Source: a virus
Reading direction: 5' to 3' (one strand)
DNA length: 53,692 bases
Virus record (IMG/VR): IMGVR_UViG_3300050133_000100
Location: 1-53,692 of that record
Shown in pieces: positions 13,751 to 19,955 of the stretch (within the stretch, counting starts at the first letter, position 1; the number at the start of each line of letters is the position of its first letter). The position numbers and the translations under genes are program-made. The notes beneath the pieces were generated by a model that was given only the letters and a program-made list of their open reading frames with translations, searched no databases and was not told the DNA's origin.

Positions 13751-13875
13751 GGGCACTCTCCGGCTTTCCGAATTCGAATTGGTCTGCGACCCGCTTCACC
13801 GATAGCGCGTCTCACCGCGCAAAGACTTCGATGAAGCCGAGCAGCCAGTACTACCCAACCTATAAACCGCTTCAT
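13747..13875 (-). CDS. 42-aa junction ORF with hydrophobic start
   Basis: ATG 13875 overlaps the stop of the upstream gene (TGATG), and its TGA overlaps the start at 13750. Starts MKRFIGWVVLAARL, like a short signal anchor, and continues into a degenerate R element (about 13806-13845). May be a coupling leader or a remnant. Confidence 0.4.
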   Translation of the reverse strand: MKRFIGWVVLAARLHRSLCAVRRAIGEAGRRPIRIRKAGECP

Positions 13876-14438
13876 CACGTACACTGAGCTCCTCTATCGA
13901 TCATGTCACACGGTTCTGAAAAATAAAGCGCCAGTTGGCAATTCACAGGAACCGTATCCAGGTTTGCAATTTCCACCGAAAGCAATCCCGGTTTCACGAA
14001 CAGCCGCGGCTGCGTCAAAAGGCATGGCGTCGAGCCCGAGGGGAGAACGATCCCGGCAACCGAAACATCCGGCCGCGGATAGACCGCCTGCGCGTTGATG
14101 AACTCGCTTCCAAACTGACATCCTGTCGCATCGTCGGTGATCTGAATTGAAAGAAGCGATGGCGCCGCAACTCCGAAGAAGTGGCCGCCTTCCACCGTAA
14201 ACTTGTAGCAGGTGGCTCCCCACAAATACGAATTCGGCGTGATACGGATCTGCCGGTTGAACTGCCCTCGAGCCGGGATTGGAATTGTCAGATCGTCAGG
14301 CAAGACCCAGATTCTCTCCCGGTAGTTGTGCGCCCGCCTCAGGGGATCCAGTTGCCCCAGGAGCATGGCGATCGCACGGTAGGGTAAGTATCTGATTGAG
14401 GGGTTCAATGCCCAGCCGTCTACTATGTTGGTAAGCAT
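13875..14438 (-). CDS. Jelly-roll-like virion protein
   Basis: 187 aa from ATG 14438. The body reads as eight or more beta strands (QIRITPNSYLWGATCYKFTV, SLLSIQITDDATGCQF, VSVAGIVLPSG, RLFVKPGLLSVEIANLD, CQLALYFSEPC), as expected of a single jelly roll. Sister proteins by style are at 16449, 18025 and 12879. I infer a capsid or vertex component; fold prediction would be the test. Confidence 0.65.
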   Translation of the reverse strand: MLTNIVDGWALNPSIRYLPYRAIAMLLGQLDPLRRAHNYRERIWVLPDDLTIPIPARGQFNRQIRITPNSYLWGATCYKFTVEGGHFFGVAAPSLLSIQITDDATGCQFGSEFINAQAVYPRPDVSVAGIVLPSGSTPCLLTQPRLFVKPGLLSVEIANLDTVPVNCQLALYFSEPCDMIDRGAQCT

Positions 14439-14572
14439 GGCCGCCTTTGTGGTGAACCGCCGTCGCACATTCCGCGAAGGTTTCCGATTGTCGTGCGCGC
14501 GGAGACTGTCACCGCGCAATGCCGAGCACGGCCCGTCAATCCGCGTTCAGCCCAAACTAAAAGCACTTTCAT
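14423..14572 (-). CDS. Junction ORF built from R and L elements
   Basis: 49 codons from ATG 14572 (MKVLLVWAERGLTG...), ending inside the next gene's start. Nucleotides match the junction at 8637-8756 closely but the translation differs after the first residues, so constraint seems to be on the DNA or RNA. Confidence 0.3.
   Translation of the reverse strand: MKVLLVWAERGLTGRARHCAVTVSARTTIGNLRGMCDGGSPQRRPCLPT
14450..14464 (-). repeat. L element
   Basis: GACGGCGGTTCACCAC, 11 bases before ATG 14438. Confidence 0.8.
14511..14560 (-). repeat. R element
   Basis: TTTGGGCTGAACGC ... GCTCGGCATTGCGCGG, right after the stop at 14581. With 14450 forms the second 'empty' junction. Confidence 0.85.
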
Positions 14573-14580
14573 AAACCCGA

Positions 14581-15834
14581 TCATACTCCCTGCGCATTCT
14601 TTGGGCAGGCACCTTGACTAAAGGCAAAGAAGTAGAGCTGAGTATCGTTCGTCGTTTCCCCTGGAAGATTCGCCGTGACTACTACCCCCATGCCTAATGA
14701 AATCGGGGAGCCAACGGTCGGGCTTGTTGACGGAAACATCGGATCGGCCATAAAAACGAATGTTACCCCACTCCATCCCAATGCTGTAGCGCTCGGATTG
14801 GACCAGGCATTTTGCCCTGCACCGTCGACGCCACCAAGGCTGCTGGATACGTAGACCGTCGCAACGCCGCCCGGATTCCCGCCTATGTTAGGCAAGGCTT
14901 GTTCTGAAAAGACAGGCACATCGGCCGAGACCGCAGTGGAAAAAAAGCTAACAGGAAAACCGCGAATGTAGGCTACGCCGATGTTCCCGGCATACGAAAT
15001 CGGGAAATTGATACCGGCGCTCGGATCGAGCGGCGCGACGACCACTACCGTAAGCAGGGCATTCGCCCCATTCAACGTTCGACTATTCACCGCGTTCGAT
15101 ACTGGGGGATTCTGAATCGTATAGAAAAAATGCGACCGTCCGGCGGTTCCCGAGACAACTCCCCCCAGATCGTAATTCAGAGTGGCGCCGGTCTGCGTTG
15201 CGTCGATGGGCGCCGCCGCGGACCATCCCGCGTTATAGATCGTATAGAAGATGCGGAGATAGGGTGTGCCCCCCACGGTTTCCGGCACGCCGGCCCAAGC
15301 GATGATCACCGAACCATCCGTGGCGCGGTAAGCCATGTGGATCTTTCCGCTACCGCCTTGCAAAGCATTAGGAAACGCCGGCCCTCCGGTGGTTTCAGCC
15401 CCCCATAGCCCTGTATCCATGTGGAAGATGGAAAACGCCAGGACGGGCGCGTCGGCTGAGTGATAATCCCACTTGACGTAAGCCACGAGGATGGTATTGG
15501 CATCCTGAAGCACCGCAGTGAGCGGACTTGTGGCCCCGGTGTTGGCCGTGTGGTTTGTCAGGGAGACTGCCGGCGCGTGCGCTGCGTCGATTTCCGCCCA
15601 GGTTGCCCCGTTGTCGATCGATTTCAGCATCCGGGCGTTCGACGGAAGCGGAGGCGGTACATTGTCGGCCCAGAGCTGCTGTAGCCCGTTACCTTCGCAG
15701 GGATTGGTTACCGGGATGTAGAGTGCGTTTCCGTTTCCCAGTTGAAAAACTCCTCCTGGATTAGAGAGCTCTCCAGTTGTACCGAAGAGCGCTGAGAGTA
15801 TCTTCACCGCTGGGGCTGTGATCATGCCTGGCAT
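14581..15834 (-). CDS. Beta-propeller/sialidase-like surface protein
   Basis: 417 aa from ATG 15834 with AAGGAG upstream. Contains a BNR-like box (SIDNGATWAEID) and repeated blade-like segments (TILVAYVKWDYHS, KIHMAYRATDGSVIIAWAG, YLRIFYTIYNAGWSAA, RSHFFYTIQN). No signal peptide. Such propellers occur in phage adhesins and glycan-binding or -cleaving proteins; catalytic residues of sialidases are not evident. Likely a virion adhesin. Confidence 0.7.
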   Translation of the reverse strand: MPGMITAPAVKILSALFGTTGELSNPGGVFQLGNGNALYIPVTNPCEGNGLQQLWADNVPPPLPSNARMLKSIDNGATWAEIDAAHAPAVSLTNHTANTGATSPLTAVLQDANTILVAYVKWDYHSADAPVLAFSIFHMDTGLWGAETTGGPAFPNALQGGSGKIHMAYRATDGSVIIAWAGVPETVGGTPYLRIFYTIYNAGWSAAAPIDATQTGATLNYDLGGVVSGTAGRSHFFYTIQNPPVSNAVNSRTLNGANALLTVVVVAPLDPSAGINFPISYAGNIGVAYIRGFPVSFFSTAVSADVPVFSEQALPNIGGNPGGVATVYVSSSLGGVDGAGQNAWSNPSATALGWSGVTFVFMADPMFPSTSPTVGSPISLGMGVVVTANLPGETTNDTQLYFFAFSQGACPKNAQGV

Positions 15835-15857
15835 GGGTTAGAGCGCTCCTTGGATTA

Positions 15858-15874
15858 GGGGTGAACCGCCGTTC
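15858..15874 (-). repeat. L element
   Basis: AACGGCGGTTCACCCC, 24 bases before ATG 15834 and left border of the cassette at 15892-16443. Confidence 0.8.
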
Positions 15875-15891
15875 GCCGGGTTGCCCGATGC

Positions 15892-15921
15892 GTGCAAGCC
15901 AGTGCGCGGGAGCTGTACAAT
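15892..15921 (+). promoter_or_regulatory. Promoter for a leaderless transcript
   Basis: TACAAT at 15916-15921 with a weak GTGCAA 18 bases upstream. ATG 15928 starts 7 bases after the -10 box. Confidence 0.5.
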
Positions 15922-15927
15922 AGCGCC

Positions 15928-16443
15928 ATGCCTGAACAGCCGTTCTTGTTTTCCGATGGGCCATGGATTCTGATTCGTGACGGAAACGTGAGCGCGCTTT
16001 CGATCTTCTCGCGCCACTATTCTGCTAAGCGGAAGCCAGAAATGCAGGCGCAATTCGTTGGACCCGGTGAGTCGATTGTGCTGCTGAGCCCCGACGCGCG
16101 CGCTCTGTTCGTGTGGCGGAAAGAACGGTATCGGCTTGATGGTCAAATCGGCGTCAATAATGCAGTGTTTCGTAACGAGGGATCGAGCGCCGGCCGCGCC
16201 AGTGATCTGATTGAAGCCGCCGTCTCGGAAGCATGGCAACGCTGGCCCGGAGAGCGCCTCTTTACGTTCGTTGATGCTTCCAAGGTTCGACATAAGCGCG
16301 ACCCTGGCCGGTGATTCCTGAGGGCTGGATTCAAGCCCTGCGGCGTAACGCCGAAGGGTTTGCTCATCTTCGAACGGCTTCCCGATTGCCGCCGCGCAAT
16401 GCCGAGCACGGACCCGCAACATCCCGATCAGCCCAAACAATAA
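15928..16443 (+). pseudogene. Conserved phage protein interrupted by an in-frame TGA
   Basis: Reading runs 128 codons from ATG 15928 to TGA 16312-16314, then stays open in frame for 42 more codons to TAA 16441. The sequence (ALFVWRKERYRLDGQIGVNNAVFRNEG, WQRWPGERLFTFVDASKVRHKRDPG) belongs to a family I know from phages and bacteria that normally continues GYCFxxAGWxxCGVTKxGLLxLE. The continuation FLRAGFKPCGVTPKGLLIFE is present, with TGA at the Cys position. This is either a nonsense mutation or recoding. The tail RAMPSTDPQHPDQPKQ is R element. Confidence 0.75.
16391..16440 (-). repeat. R element
   Basis: TTGGGCTGATCGGG ... GCTCGGCATTGCGCGG, right border of the cassette, between it and the stop at 16449. 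Confidence 0.85.
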
Positions 16444-16448
16444 GGCGC

Positions 16449-17333
16449 TCAACACGGCCGTCTCCTCACTCCATGAAACGTGAGCTGTACCTGAACCGCA
16501 CAAGCCCCTGGTGTAACCAGATTCACCAAATCAAATTTGATTCTCTGCCCGATCCGGTAGACGATTCCTGGAACGGGAACGACTCCCAGATAGCTGACGG
16601 AATTCGAAACGATCAGATCGTCAAGAACTGGCGCGGAGAAAACCGTCTCGTTCAACTGGTCGTACAACTGGATTTTGAACGCTTGGTTAACGCCTCCCGG
16701 AGCACACGGCGGGCCTCCGTTTACCGGGTTGATGATGCACTCCAGAATCTCGAGCAGCTCGAAATCGTAATCGTACACGTCCAGACCGAAAGGGCGAACA
16801 GCGCCTAGCGGCCAGCTTCCATCGATGGCAATGTCGATTTCATACTTGAATTCGTCTTCCCAATATGGATAACTCGGAGGTCTGCGGTAGCCCTTGAATC
16901 TTCGGACGCCTTGAAAGGCGACTTGGGAAATGATGCTTCCCGAGGTGTTGACGGCTTTCTGGACGTTCAAAAGGTCGAAGCTGATCCCGTTGCCGCCGTC
17001 GTAGAGAAGTTCCGGCACGAGCGGGAAATCCCGATAATTGGTGTCGATGTTCTCATCGAAGATGAGCCGGGCGAGTTGGTCTCGCATCTGGAAGTTTTCG
17101 CATGCTCGGTCGATCCCGGCCACTCGTCTCATTAGAAAATCGGCGCCGGTGAAGGTCGTAACCGTGGCGCGTCGACGGTCCTGTCCGTCTGGGACTGGGA
17201 CGGGGTTTCCGTTGGGACTGGCGAGGTCATATACGTACAGGAAGGGCTGGTCGAAGTAGCCTACTGGGGCTTGGTAAGGTTCGTCCAATTCGCAGCATTG
17301 ACCTGCTGGGGAGTAGAGGAAGGGTTTAGCCAT
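16449..17333 (-). CDS. Two-domain beta virion protein (possible double jelly roll)
   Basis: 294 aa from ATG 17333. Two halves of similar layout follow each other: the first ends QVAFQGVRRFKGYRRPP near residue 150, the second ends VQLTFHGVRRRPC at the C-terminus, each preceded by beta strands (YEIDIAIDGSWPLG, AFKIQLYDQLNETVF). The repeated ending F(H/Q)GVRR suggests an internal duplication, as in double-jelly-roll capsid proteins, but this is inference from pattern only. Could instead be a paired spike protein. Confidence 0.6.
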   Translation of the reverse strand: MAKPFLYSPAGQCCELDEPYQAPVGYFDQPFLYVYDLASPNGNPVPVPDGQDRRRATVTTFTGADFLMRRVAGIDRACENFQMRDQLARLIFDENIDTNYRDFPLVPELLYDGGNGISFDLLNVQKAVNTSGSIISQVAFQGVRRFKGYRRPPSYPYWEDEFKYEIDIAIDGSWPLGAVRPFGLDVYDYDFELLEILECIINPVNGGPPCAPGGVNQAFKIQLYDQLNETVFSAPVLDDLIVSNSVSYLGVVPVPGIVYRIGQRIKFDLVNLVTPGACAVQVQLTFHGVRRRPC

Positions 17334-17347
17334 TGGCCGAATCCTTT

Positions 17348-17366
17348 GGGGTAAACCGCCGTTGAC
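17348..17366 (-). repeat. L element
   Basis: TCAACGGCGGTTTACCCC, 15 bases before ATG 17333. The 70 bases beyond it (to 17436) are shared with 18482-18570. Confidence 0.8.
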
Positions 17367-17407
17367 CAGTTCTCACGCTTCGTGAAATACCCGAGCCCTG
17401 TGATGGG

Positions 17408-17436
17408 TTGCGCCGGTCGTGCTGTTCCGCTACTAT
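17408..17436 (+). promoter_or_regulatory. Rightward cassette promoter
   Basis: TTGCGC at 17408-17413, 17-base spacer, TACTAT at 17431-17436. The same box pair occurs in the homologous leader at 18541-18569. Confidence 0.6.
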
Positions 17437-17450
17437 AGATTCGGCAGCGT

Positions 17451-17561
17451 ATGAGGTTCCGACAATCTGGACAAATCGGGAGCAGGCGCCACGGCCTGAA
17501 AGCGCAGGAAACAACGAGTCGCCGGCGACTCCGAAGACACAGCGCCACTGCCGCATATTGA
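17451..17561 (+). CDS. 36-aa basic ORF
   Basis: ATG 17451, 15 bases after the -10 box. Arg-rich (SRRRLRRHSAT) with no recognisable motif. First frame of the cassette transcript; may be a peptide or merely a leader. Confidence 0.35.
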   Translation: MRFRQSGQIGSRRHGLKAQETTSRRRLRRHSATAAY

Positions 17562-17565
17562 ATCT

Positions 17566-17754
17566 GTGAACGTCCACACCTTGAACCAACCAACCGTTTA
17601 CGAACTGTATATGACCTTGGCGAGACTGGTCGACGCGGGCCACGGCGAGCGCGGTGTGGTCGTCTGCCATGGCCGCAAGCGCCTTGACATTATCCAGGTA
17701 GCGACTCGTCCGCACTCCGACACGCCGGCCGAAATCGACACGCGGGAGCGGTGA
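17566..17754 (+). CDS. Small hypothetical protein on a rightward cassette
   Basis: 62 aa from GTG 17566. Helix then strand pattern (TVYELYMTLARLVDAGHGERGVVVCHGRKRL) is typical of small folded phage proteins (xLxxLVxxGxGxxxVxV). Coupled to the next gene by closely spaced TGA and ATG. Function unknown. Confidence 0.55.
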   Translation: MNVHTLNQPTVYELYMTLARLVDAGHGERGVVVCHGRKRLDIIQVATRPHSDTPAEIDTRER

Positions 17755-17755
17755 C

Positions 17756-17953
17756 ATGGCCGGCGATTGGCAACACATCAGCAGTAGCGATGTACCGGAG
17801 CCGCCTTCGATCACGATGGCAGAAGCTGAGCGGCGAGGCGAGTTAAATCCACTGCTTTGCATCGTGAATGCCGAAACAGGCACGTTTCTCGCGGCTCGAA
17901 CGCAGGACGGCCCGAATGAACGGCTCGAGATTCTCGTTCGGATCGTGAATTGA
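17756..17953 (+). CDS. Small hypothetical protein on a rightward cassette
   Basis: 65 aa from ATG 17756, one base after the stop of the previous gene. Contains LLCIVNAETGTFLAARTQ and ends in an R element. Both this gene and the previous one oppose the surrounding virion genes. Function unknown. Confidence 0.5.
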   Translation: MAGDWQHISSSDVPEPPSITMAEAERRGELNPLLCIVNAETGTFLAARTQDGPNERLEILVRIVN

Positions 17954-17955
17954 TC

Positions 17956-18000
17956 CGCCGCGCGCAGTCCTGTTAAGCCCGTCACCGAAAGTATCAGCCA
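17956..18000 (-). repeat. R element, degenerate
   Basis: Minus strand TTGGCTGATACTTTCG ... GGACTGCGCGGCG, between the cassette stop and the stop at 18025. Confidence 0.55.
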
Positions 18001-18024
18001 ACAAAAAATAATTCGCATCGCCCC

Positions 18025-18459
18025 TTAGTTTAGCTTGTACCGCTTCACTCCTAAGAATAGAATCTCAATTGTGTTTCCGAATCCTGACAAGTCCAGAATA
18101 TGAATACCGATCTGCCCTCCTGCTGGAATTACGATTTCATGCCCGTTCACGCTGGGCGCGATCGCTGACGCTGAAAGGTTGATGTAATGAATGAGGCCGT
18201 TCGAAAACTCGTATCCTTGCGAGTCTTTGAACTTCACCGAGTAGGCGCCGGTCTGAAGATTTGCAATTGTGGCTCTCCAGATAAAATCCGCATCGGTGGG
18301 AACGTCCCTGGCCAGGTTCGGAAGCTCCTGAAACGCGGTCAGCGTGATATCGAAGGGAATTTTAAAATCCACATCGACGTACCCCTCCGGTGTGGCGTTC
18401 ATCATGCCGTTGTAGGCTGGTGGGGCGTAGGGGTTGATGATTCGTACTTGCTGTTGCAT
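18025..18459 (-). CDS. Jelly-roll-like virion protein
   Basis: 144 aa from ATG 18459 with AAGGAG 10 bases upstream. About eight strands: DFKIPFDITLTAFQEL, DFIWRATIANLQTGAYSVKF, FSNGLIHYINLS, HEIVIPAGGQIGIHILDL and TIEILFLGVKRYKLN. The layout matches a single jelly roll such as minor capsid or vertex proteins. Closest by ending to the gene at 16449. Inference from pattern; no family match is claimed. Confidence 0.65.
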   Translation of the reverse strand: MQQQVRIINPYAPPAYNGMMNATPEGYVDVDFKIPFDITLTAFQELPNLARDVPTDADFIWRATIANLQTGAYSVKFKDSQGYEFSNGLIHYINLSASAIAPSVNGHEIVIPAGGQIGIHILDLSGFGNTIEILFLGVKRYKLN

Positions 18460-18481
18460 TCTTAGAAGGCTCCTTGGATGA

Positions 18482-18500
18482 GGGATAAACCGCCGTTGAC
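18482..18500 (-). repeat. L element
   Basis: TCAACGGCGGTTTATCC, before the AAGGAG and ATG of 18459; left border of the cassette at 18541-18989. Confidence 0.8.
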
Positions 18501-18540
18501 TAGTCGCGCCGATTCGTAAATACCCGAGCGCGGCGATGGG

Positions 18541-18569
18541 TTGCGCGGGCCGTGCTGGACCGCTAGGAT
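18541..18569 (+). promoter_or_regulatory. Promoter for a leaderless transcript
   Basis: TTGCGC, 17-base spacer, TAGGAT at 18564-18569. ATG 18576 starts 7 bases later. Confidence 0.6.
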
Positions 18570-18575
18570 AGGCGC

Positions 18576-18989
18576 ATGGACATGGACCGGCGCGAATTCT
18601 TCATGGCGTTGGCTGGCGCAATTGCCACGCCGTTGACTGGCAAAGCAGCGCCGCCTGAAAGCCCACGTGCTGGCGATATTTGGATGCCCTATATGTTTTG
18701 GACGGGCAGTCCATCCTCTAAACTTACATTGCCATCCGACTTTGCTATCCATTCCATGCGGGTCTACTTGTCTTCGGAAATGCCGGTCAGCGAGTGTGCA
18801 AGATTGTTGGATGCCGTTCTGGAATTCAGCGTCAACGATAGAGCTATCTTCCGGCGCCCATTGTGCATGAGTATGGGGCCAGCTTGTGACTTCGCGCTTC
18901 CGATTATTGCCCGCGCTGGCTCCAGTCTCGAAATGAAGAGTAGTGAACCCGGCCCGATGTTGATCCTTAGCGGGCTGTTGAGATACTGA
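18576..18989 (+). CDS. Tat-type exported protein on a rightward cassette
   Basis: 137 aa from ATG 18576. N-terminus DRREFFMALAGAIATPLTGKAA has the twin-arginine export pattern (RRxFF, hydrophobic stretch, AxA-like cleavage). The mature part is beta-rich with FWTGSPSSKLTLPSDFAIHSM and FSVNDRAIFRRPLCMSMG. Tat signals are rare in phages and suggest a folded or cofactor-bearing exported protein. Stands alone against the virion operon with its own promoter, like a moron gene. Confidence 0.65.
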   Translation: MDMDRREFFMALAGAIATPLTGKAAPPESPRAGDIWMPYMFWTGSPSSKLTLPSDFAIHSMRVYLSSEMPVSECARLLDAVLEFSVNDRAIFRRPLCMSMGPACDFALPIIARAGSSLEMKSSEPGPMLILSGLLRY

Positions 18990-18999
18990 CGCGACTTTC

Positions 19000-19048
19000 C
19001 CCGCGCACTGGCAAGCACAGAGCGTAACGTACAGTTGAGCCCAAACTA
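19000..19048 (-). repeat. R element
   Basis: TTTGGGCTCAACTG ... GCTTGCCAGTGCGCGG, 11 bases past the cassette stop. Confidence 0.7.
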
Positions 19049-19087
19049 AAAACGCTTTCATCTCGAAACGTCTCCTTGAAAAGTAAT

Positions 19088-19114
19088 CAGGGCCGCCCTC
19101 GAAGATCGGCCCTG
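19088..19114 (-). terminator. Stem-loop after the candidate capsid gene
   Basis: Perfect 8-bp stem CAGGGCCG / CGGCCCTG with an 11-base loop, 38 bases past the stop at 19152 on the minus strand. Only a weak T-run follows (ATTACTTTTC), so partial termination or mRNA end protection is more likely than full termination. Confidence 0.6.
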
Positions 19115-19151
19115 AAATCGCCTGCAATTGCAAGCATTGCCCCGGATCCGT

Positions 19152-19883
19152 TTACCGGATCGGACGGGCGTGCAAACCCATGAGCTGACCTTTGATCGAG
19201 ACGCCGCTGGCTCCTAGCACGATGTAGGGATTGCCGACGAAGTTTGCCTTGAAGGTCTCTTCGTTCTCGATCACGGTATTGACGCTGAGCGATTCCGCGC
19301 AATTGGCGCAAGGCATCCCGTTCGAGAGATACGATTGCGTGTCGGCGGTGCCAGTGAAGTAGATCCCTCCCCCGCCGGCGTAGTCGATGATCGGGCCGGT
19401 TTGATATTCCTTTGTCCCCATCTTGAAGACGTAGGCGAAACCAGTGGGGAGCGTGCCGAGTCCCGCGGCGACGTTGGCGCCGGTGATCGACAGCATGTCG
19501 CGCGGATCGATGTTTTCGTTGAACTGCAAGCGATGCTGGAAGATCGCTTGAGCTTCAGGTGCGATCAACTTGCCGCTGGCCGACATATTCGTATTGGCCA
19601 GCGTCTTGTTGATGGTTGCGGTCAGGAACATGGGCGCCGAGTCGCCGACGTTCGTAAAGAACGAGACGGTGGTAACGCTCATGGTCTGGCCGGTCAGGAA
19701 CGAAACCGTATCATAGATAGGTTCGTCCTGTACATCCATCATATCCTGGATGTAGACCTGCGATTGGAAAGACTGCACGATGTAGGCTTGCTGGTCCGTC
19801 ATTTGCGGAGGGGTCAGAACCTTTGTTGGGGTGATGCCACCGAGAGCCCCGGTGTACATACCCATTCCCGAATAGCGTGGCAT
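19152..19883 (-). CDS. Candidate major capsid protein
   Basis: 243 aa from ATG 19883 with AAAAAGGAGAAAAC upstream. Beta-rich throughout: SVTTVSFFTNVGDSAPMFLT, TNMSASGKLIAPEAQAIFQ, RDMLSITGANVAAGLG, IYFTGTADTQSYLSNGM. The pattern FLTATINKTLANTNMSASGKLIAP resembles jelly-roll capsid proteins of tailless phages. It has a very strong ribosome site, a stem-loop at its end and lies in a run of five genes with the same strong sites, all suggesting high expression. No HK97 features are seen. Assignment is inference. Confidence 0.55.
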   Translation of the reverse strand: MPRYSGMGMYTGALGGITPTKVLTPPQMTDQQAYIVQSFQSQVYIQDMMDVQDEPIYDTVSFLTGQTMSVTTVSFFTNVGDSAPMFLTATINKTLANTNMSASGKLIAPEAQAIFQHRLQFNENIDPRDMLSITGANVAAGLGTLPTGFAYVFKMGTKEYQTGPIIDYAGGGGIYFTGTADTQSYLSNGMPCANCAESLSVNTVIENEETFKANFVGNPYIVLGASGVSIKGQLMGLHARPIR

Positions 19884-19955
19884 GTTTGTGTTTTCTCCTT
19901 TTTGCTAGTTCAATGGGAGTCGCCGTTTATCTTGCGCGGCTCCCTCGAATTCGGT

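Noticed and set aside
14581-15834. GGSGKIHM in the propeller protein as a P-loop
   Set aside because: Chance match in a beta strand; no Walker B and wrong fold context.
15838-16503. 221-codon leftward ORF
   Set aside because: Opposite a rightward gene of a recognised family; kept only for the antisense-openness finding.
17326-18018. 230-codon leftward ORF starting MRIIFCWLILSV
   Set aside because: The start resembles a signal peptide because it is an R element. The rest is opposite coupled rightward genes and has no domain.
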